A stretch of DNA of 64,000 nucleotides, taken from Alistipes putredinis DSM 17216 (GTDB taxonomy: Bacteria > Bacteroidota > Bacteroidia > Bacteroidales > Rikenellaceae). Positions within the stretch are counted from its first letter, which is position 1; every line of letters starts with the position of its first letter. Made by a program: the position numbers and the translations under genes. The notes under the pieces were generated by a model. The model had not been told where the DNA came from, made no database searches, and worked only from the letters and a program-made list of their open reading frames with translations. Location of the stretch: assembly GCF_000154465.1 (NCBI RefSeq), contig NZ_DS499580.1, positions 1-64,000 on the forward strand, read 5' to 3'. Positions 60,427 to 64,000 of this stretch are shown here, piece by piece.

Positions 60427-62505
60427 TTATCGTTTACTATTTTTGTTTTTTCCGAACTTGGGTGTTATGCCGATGAATATCTCGAAATTGATGCCCGGCA
60501 TGGGACGGGACAATACGGAAAGGTATTCTTCATCGAACAGGTTGTTGATGCTGCCCTTTAGCGACAGATCGGCCCATCGGAAAGAGAGCTGTTTTTCCAG
60601 TGTCACGTTATTCATGAAGTAAGGGGGCAGATAGCCCGTCAGGGTATAGTCATTACTCGACATGGTATAACGCTGGCTGTAATAACACCATTTGTAAAGC
60701 AGGCTCCATGTCCGCCATGACAGACGTCCGGTCACCGTTGCGGAAAACTCCGGCACGTATGGCAACTGTTTGCCGACGGATTGGTCTGCCGGACTCATCG
60801 GTTCGCTCTCGTTGATCGAGGGAGTCCACGAGAAAGTTCCGTTCATATCCAGTTTCCAGTCCTTTCCGAGCATTATATCAAGGTGGGCGTTGGTCTCTGC
60901 CCCGTAAGCATGTACCTTTTTGAGGTTTCTGGGGGAGAAGAATCCCTTGGTTGTGGGTAGCCAGATGATCCAGTCGTCGATGTGCGAATCGAACCAGTTG
61001 ATACCACCGCTCAAAGCATATACATTTTCTTTCCCCACCGAGAACGACAACCCCACGTCGTATGTGAAGCCGTGCTCGCTTTTCAGGTCGGGATTACCGC
61101 CCGGCAGAAAATAGAGGTCGTTCAGCGTGGGAAAACGGTAGTTCCGGGAGATGGATGCTTTCGCCACGATATTGCCTTTTTTCGACAGTACCCCGTCGAT
61201 GAAGAAAGCCGGGATAACCGGGGCCCATTCCGTACCGAACATATCCTCGCGAAGGACAAGCGAGGCGGCAAAACGATCGACAGGCCGCCATTTCGCAGAA
61301 ACGGAACCGGAAAACTCGACACGTCCCTTGTCATACCCGACAACAGCCTTGTTACCTTCCTGCGAGATGATATTTTTGTCCGCGCTTTCCACCAAATGCT
61401 GGTGTACGGAAACACCGGCCGTGAACAGCCATTTCTCTGAAGGAGCATAATCCCCGTCCGCACTTCCGTAGAACGTGTTAATCTTACTGCGTGAGCGGGT
61501 CATCGAAGCCATTTCGCCGTTTCCCTTGTCCCGCTTGTAATCATAGGCCATCCATGTGTGTATATAGCCGCCTTTTACACCGACCTTCCATTTCTCCCGC
61601 ACGCGATCCCACGAGAGGACGCCGCGAAACGTCTGCTCCCTTTGGCGGTTCTCGAAGTCCATGTCGTTCCCGTAATCCGTGCTGAGCATCGCCAGTTCCC
61701 GGTTGGAATTGATATACCAGGCGTTTAGCCCGAACTTGTCGCCTTCGCCCGTGTTATAATAAATTTCCTGCAAGACGTGCAGATCCTTATAAGCCCCGCT
61801 GCGGTTGCGTTCCGTCGGGTAATAGGAACCGATGATGTTCTTGTCCTCGTCATAGATGTTTTCCTTCTTGTCCCGGTTTCGGTATTTGTAGTCGTTGGGG
61901 GAAGAGGAATACACCACACGGGTGGAGGACTGCCAGTGTTTGTCACCGTAGGTCAGGCGGAGAAACTCGTCGAACGTGCTGAACGACCCCACTCCCTGCA
62001 CGTACTGCAACCCGAACCCTTCATGGTTGGCCGGAGAAGTGGAGAGCCTGACCAGACCACCCAAGCCGCCGCCCGTTTCGTTTACCGATGACGTTCCGTG
62101 CAGCAGCGAGGCATCATCGATAAAGTAAGAAGGGATGGTGGAAAAATCCGTCATGCCCAGCATCGGGTTGTTAATGCGCATACCATTCCACGTCACTTGG
62201 GTATGCGAGGGAGAGGTACCCCGGAAAGCCACGGTGGATAACGTGGCGCGTCCGTAGTTCTTGACAAAAACGGATGAGTTGAATGTCAGCACATCGGCCA
62301 TAGACAAGGCGATGTTCTCTTTCATGGCGATGGAATCGAAACGGGTTCGTTGCACGCCTATATCCTTCATAGGTCGTTTGCCCACCACCGTAACCTCCGG
62401 AATACGTAGTACCCTTTTGGTAATGCTGACGGAATTTTTCTGCTGGGCGGCAAGCAGAAAGGGCAGGCTTACCCCCACGAACAATAGAATAAGATGTCTT
62501 TTCAT
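60427..62505 (-). CDS. btuB: TonB-dependent outer-membrane receptor, BtuB-like
   Basis: 692 residues with signal MKRHLILLFVGVSLPFLLAA. The plug has IPEVTVVGKRPMKDIGVQRT (TonB-box region), SMADVLTFNSSVFVKNYGRA, GTSPSHTQVTWNGMRINNPM and NETGGGLGGLVRLSTSPANH. The barrel contains YRFPTLNDLYFLPGGNPDLK, SINNLFDEEYLSVLSRPMPG, ending IGITPKFGKNKNSKR. It lies between BtuG-like and BtuF-like genes, as in Bacteroides B12 loci. It imports ligand across the outer membrane with TonB energy. The gene is full length. Gene order and length favour BtuB, while a siderophore receptor is a weaker alternative. Confidence 0.9.
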   Translation of the reverse strand: MKRHLILLFVGVSLPFLLAAQQKNSVSITKRVLRIPEVTVVGKRPMKDIGVQRTRFDSIAMKENIALSMADVLTFNSSVFVKNYGRATLSTVAFRGTSPSHTQVTWNGMRINNPMLGMTDFSTIPSYFIDDASLLHGTSSVNETGGGLGGLVRLSTSPANHEGFGLQYVQGVGSFSTFDEFLRLTYGDKHWQSSTRVVYSSSPNDYKYRNRDKKENIYDEDKNIIGSYYPTERNRSGAYKDLHVLQEIYYNTGEGDKFGLNAWYINSNRELAMLSTDYGNDMDFENRQREQTFRGVLSWDRVREKWKVGVKGGYIHTWMAYDYKRDKGNGEMASMTRSRSKINTFYGSADGDYAPSEKWLFTAGVSVHQHLVESADKNIISQEGNKAVVGYDKGRVEFSGSVSAKWRPVDRFAASLVLREDMFGTEWAPVIPAFFIDGVLSKKGNIVAKASISRNYRFPTLNDLYFLPGGNPDLKSEHGFTYDVGLSFSVGKENVYALSGGINWFDSHIDDWIIWLPTTKGFFSPRNLKKVHAYGAETNAHLDIMLGKDWKLDMNGTFSWTPSINESEPMSPADQSVGKQLPYVPEFSATVTGRLSWRTWSLLYKWCYYSQRYTMSSNDYTLTGYLPPYFMNNVTLEKQLSFRWADLSLKGSINNLFDEEYLSVLSRPMPGINFEIFIGITPKFGKNKNSKR

Positions 62506-62523
62506 TTTTGTCCTCCTTCCTCG

Positions 62524-63597
62524 TTATTTCCAGCAGAAAGCTCCCGGAATGATTCCCACGTAAAATTCATCGATCAGCTTGCCTTGCGGCGAATAGCGAT
62601 ACACGATACCTTGTTGCTGGTAATCAATAGCGTCGGCCACATATACCTCCCCGTTGTTGGGATTGACCGTAAGGCCGTAGTATTTGGTGTCCCGAAACTC
62701 CAGAAAAGGCCGGACGGGAACACGGTCGGCTTCCACCGGCATTCGCCAAATATCGTTGTTGATCCAGTAAAGTATATCCCGTGTACCGTTGAGCTGGACT
62801 TCCGAAGGCCAGTCGCCCAGCTTAAACTTGAACTGTTTCTCTACGGTGAAAGTCTCGGCGTCTATACGATAGAGAGACGGTGCCTCGTAACCGTATGGGC
62901 TGCCCTCGTAACCGCCATCCGTGATGGTCCACATCTTGTTGTATTTGTCCATGACCAGCGAAGTAGGTTGTATGCCGATGGTCAGTTCGTCCACGACCTT
63001 GTCCGTCTCCGTGTCGATTTTCAGGATGCGGTTCTGGTACGACCAGCAGTTCACATAGACGTACTTGCCGTATTGTACCATTTGTTCGGTGGAACCCGAT
63101 TCCATGTCCATGTCTGGACATTCGATATAGCCGGTAATCTCGTATGTCTTGGGGTTGATGATGAAGATACGGTAGTCCCATATCTGCGTCACATAGGCTT
63201 TCTCATCCGACAGAAAATGGATATACCGGGGTGAGGTGAAACCTGTGATACGGCCCACTTCCTTGAAAGTATTGATGTCGATGGCGAAAATCACATGCGA
63301 GTTGTTCACCACGATCCAGCCTATACCGTCCCGGATAACCATAGACTGGGCCACATCGCCCAACTTGAACCCGTTGGCACGGTAAAACACTTCATTCTCC
63401 ACTTCGCACGTGGCGGGATCGTAGTAGGAAAGCGTGGCATTGCTGTACTGGAAATTCCCCTCGTTGGTAATGAAAAGACCAGAGGCCGATACAGAGAAAT
63501 CTTCCATCTCTCCGTAATCCCATTTCATGCAACTGCCGAAAACTGGCAGGCAGAAAAGAAAAAGGCAAATCCGTTGTATTGTTCTGCTCATTGTCAT
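62524..63597 (-). CDS. btuG: BtuG-like surface B12-binding lipoprotein
   Basis: 357 residues from ATG 63597 (MTMSRTIQRICLFLFCLPVF, lipobox FGSC). An earlier ATG at 63624 lies within a terminator hairpin and is rejected; ATG 63591 is also possible. The mature part is a beta-propeller of YncE/DUF5074 type: SGLFITNEGNFQYSNATLSY, YYDPATCEVENEVFYRANGF, LGDVAQSMVIRDGIGWIVVN, FLSDEKAYVTQIWDYRIFII and KMWTITDGGYEGSPYGYEAP. In Bacteroides thetaiotaomicron BtuG binds B12 very tightly and hands it to BtuB. Here it is 18 nt before btuB on the same strand. It looks intact. Confidence 0.9.
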   Translation of the reverse strand: MTMSRTIQRICLFLFCLPVFGSCMKWDYGEMEDFSVSASGLFITNEGNFQYSNATLSYYDPATCEVENEVFYRANGFKLGDVAQSMVIRDGIGWIVVNNSHVIFAIDINTFKEVGRITGFTSPRYIHFLSDEKAYVTQIWDYRIFIINPKTYEITGYIECPDMDMESGSTEQMVQYGKYVYVNCWSYQNRILKIDTETDKVVDELTIGIQPTSLVMDKYNKMWTITDGGYEGSPYGYEAPSLYRIDAETFTVEKQFKFKLGDWPSEVQLNGTRDILYWINNDIWRMPVEADRVPVRPFLEFRDTKYYGLTVNPNNGEVYVADAIDYQQQGIVYRYSPQGKLIDEFYVGIIPGAFCWK

Positions 63598-63599
63598 TC

Positions 63600-63636
63600 G
63601 GATAAAAAAGAGTACCCGAATCATTACGGGTACTCT
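63600..63636 (-). terminator. intrinsic terminator between the leucine-rich-like gene and btuG
   Basis: On the minus strand AGAGTACCCG (63636-63627) pairs with CGGGTACTCT (63618-63609) over an 8-nt loop and is followed by TTTTTT. It lies between the stop at 63653 and the btuG start. So btuG may have its own regulation or depends on read-through. Confidence 0.85.
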
Positions 63637-63652
63637 GGTTAAGGTATAAGGT

Positions 63653-64000
63653 TTAATCCTGCTGCGTATATTGTTTGTCCTTCATATTTTGGAAGGTTGG
63701 GTTATACCCACATTTCGTCACGCTCCAACTTTCCCCCGTAATCATTCCGTTTTCTATAAACTTGCCGAAGAAAGTGTAGTCGGTAAATTTCGTCAAGCCG
63801 TCAAAAACAACCCCATGCAAGGTCTCCAACTTCTCCATGGAAAGTGTTTCCTGAGAAAGAGAAGTCGCACTTTTTATCTGTAGCGTACCATCTATAGTCT
63901 GTAATTTATCACAAGTAATGCCTGTTGCTTTATTAACGAACAACCCTTCACCTCCTACGTGAAGCAATTCCGGAATATCCAGCGATTTACTTTGTAAAGA
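63653..64000 (-). CDS. leucine-rich-repeat-like surface protein, C-terminal part
   Basis: The frame is open to the right edge, so the N-terminus is outside. The visible 115 residues contain repeated strands as in a leucine-rich type fold: SLDIPELLHVGGEGLFVNKA, DKLQTIDGTLQIKSATSLSQ and SMEKLETLHGVVFDGLTKFT, ending YTQQD. It is upstream of btuG on the same strand. Such proteins stand in some Bacteroides B12 loci as extra surface lipoproteins, which would suit here, but I cannot name it. A terminator follows. Confidence 0.6.
   Translation of the reverse strand, partial: SLQSKSLDIPELLHVGGEGLFVNKATGITCDKLQTIDGTLQIKSATSLSQETLSMEKLETLHGVVFDGLTKFTDYTFFGKFIENGMITGESWSVTKCGYNPTFQNMKDKQYTQQD

Overview
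The window looks like a chromosome segment of a gut Bacteroidales bacterium, most likely Rikenellaceae/Alistipes. This is inferred from protein style (BACON-domain and Fn3-like lipoproteins, Omp28- and DUF6029-type envelope proteins), from promoters matching the Bacteroidetes consensus (-33 TTTG, -7 TAnnTTTG), and from conjugative-element genes of the Bacteroides CTn type. No similarity search was run; family names come from motifs read by eye.

1-13.6 kb: part of a tailed prophage, all on the minus strand, ending beside a tRNA-Phe gene. From right to left it holds scaffold, decoration, major capsid, head-tail connector, tail completion, major tail protein, a frameshifted pair of tail chaperones, tape measure, a distal tail protein, a DUF3825 gene with its own promoter and terminators, and a tail/baseplate protein that runs off the left edge. 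Terminase, portal, protease, lysis and integrase genes are not in view.

13.7-34.9 kb: host chromosome. It carries a SagB-type nitroreductase-like lipoprotein, a cysteine desulfidase-like protein, an LPS block (a GT90 glycosyltransferase broken at a G9 tract, yraN, waaA), pepE, the acpP-fabF-rnc-radC cluster, glyS-ruvX-def, small outer-membrane barrels, ppdK and several lipoproteins. A 76-bp repeat occurs three times in tandem upstream of the desulfidase gene, and an inverted copy lies at 29.5 kb.

35.1-41.0 kb: a serine-recombinase remnant, then a strong promoter and a likely operon of a large Fn3-like lipoprotein, a DUF6029 outer-membrane protein and an Omp28-like lipoprotein.

41.4-51.6 kb: a graveyard of mobile and defence genes. 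It contains a Clp C-terminal fragment, a frameshifted lipoprotein, two tyrosine integrases with in-frame stops, a RhuM fragment, an intact RhuM-Fic gene with a near-leaderless promoter, a truncated type I methylase gene (hsdM), a frameshifted Mpi-like invertase, one decayed and one intact IS110-type element.

52.4-64 kb: part of an integrative conjugative element. A putative amidoligase overlaps a small partner gene. A ParA-like ATPase and two DUF3408 (ribbon-helix-helix-like) proteins lie next to eleven 86-bp tandem repeats, which suggests a partition cassette. Beyond a pair of inverted repeats lies a vitamin B12 (corrinoid) uptake locus (btuG, btuB, btuF, btuC, btuD and a DUF2284 gene). Its outer-membrane genes look intact, while btuF is frameshifted and btuC has an in-frame amber codon.
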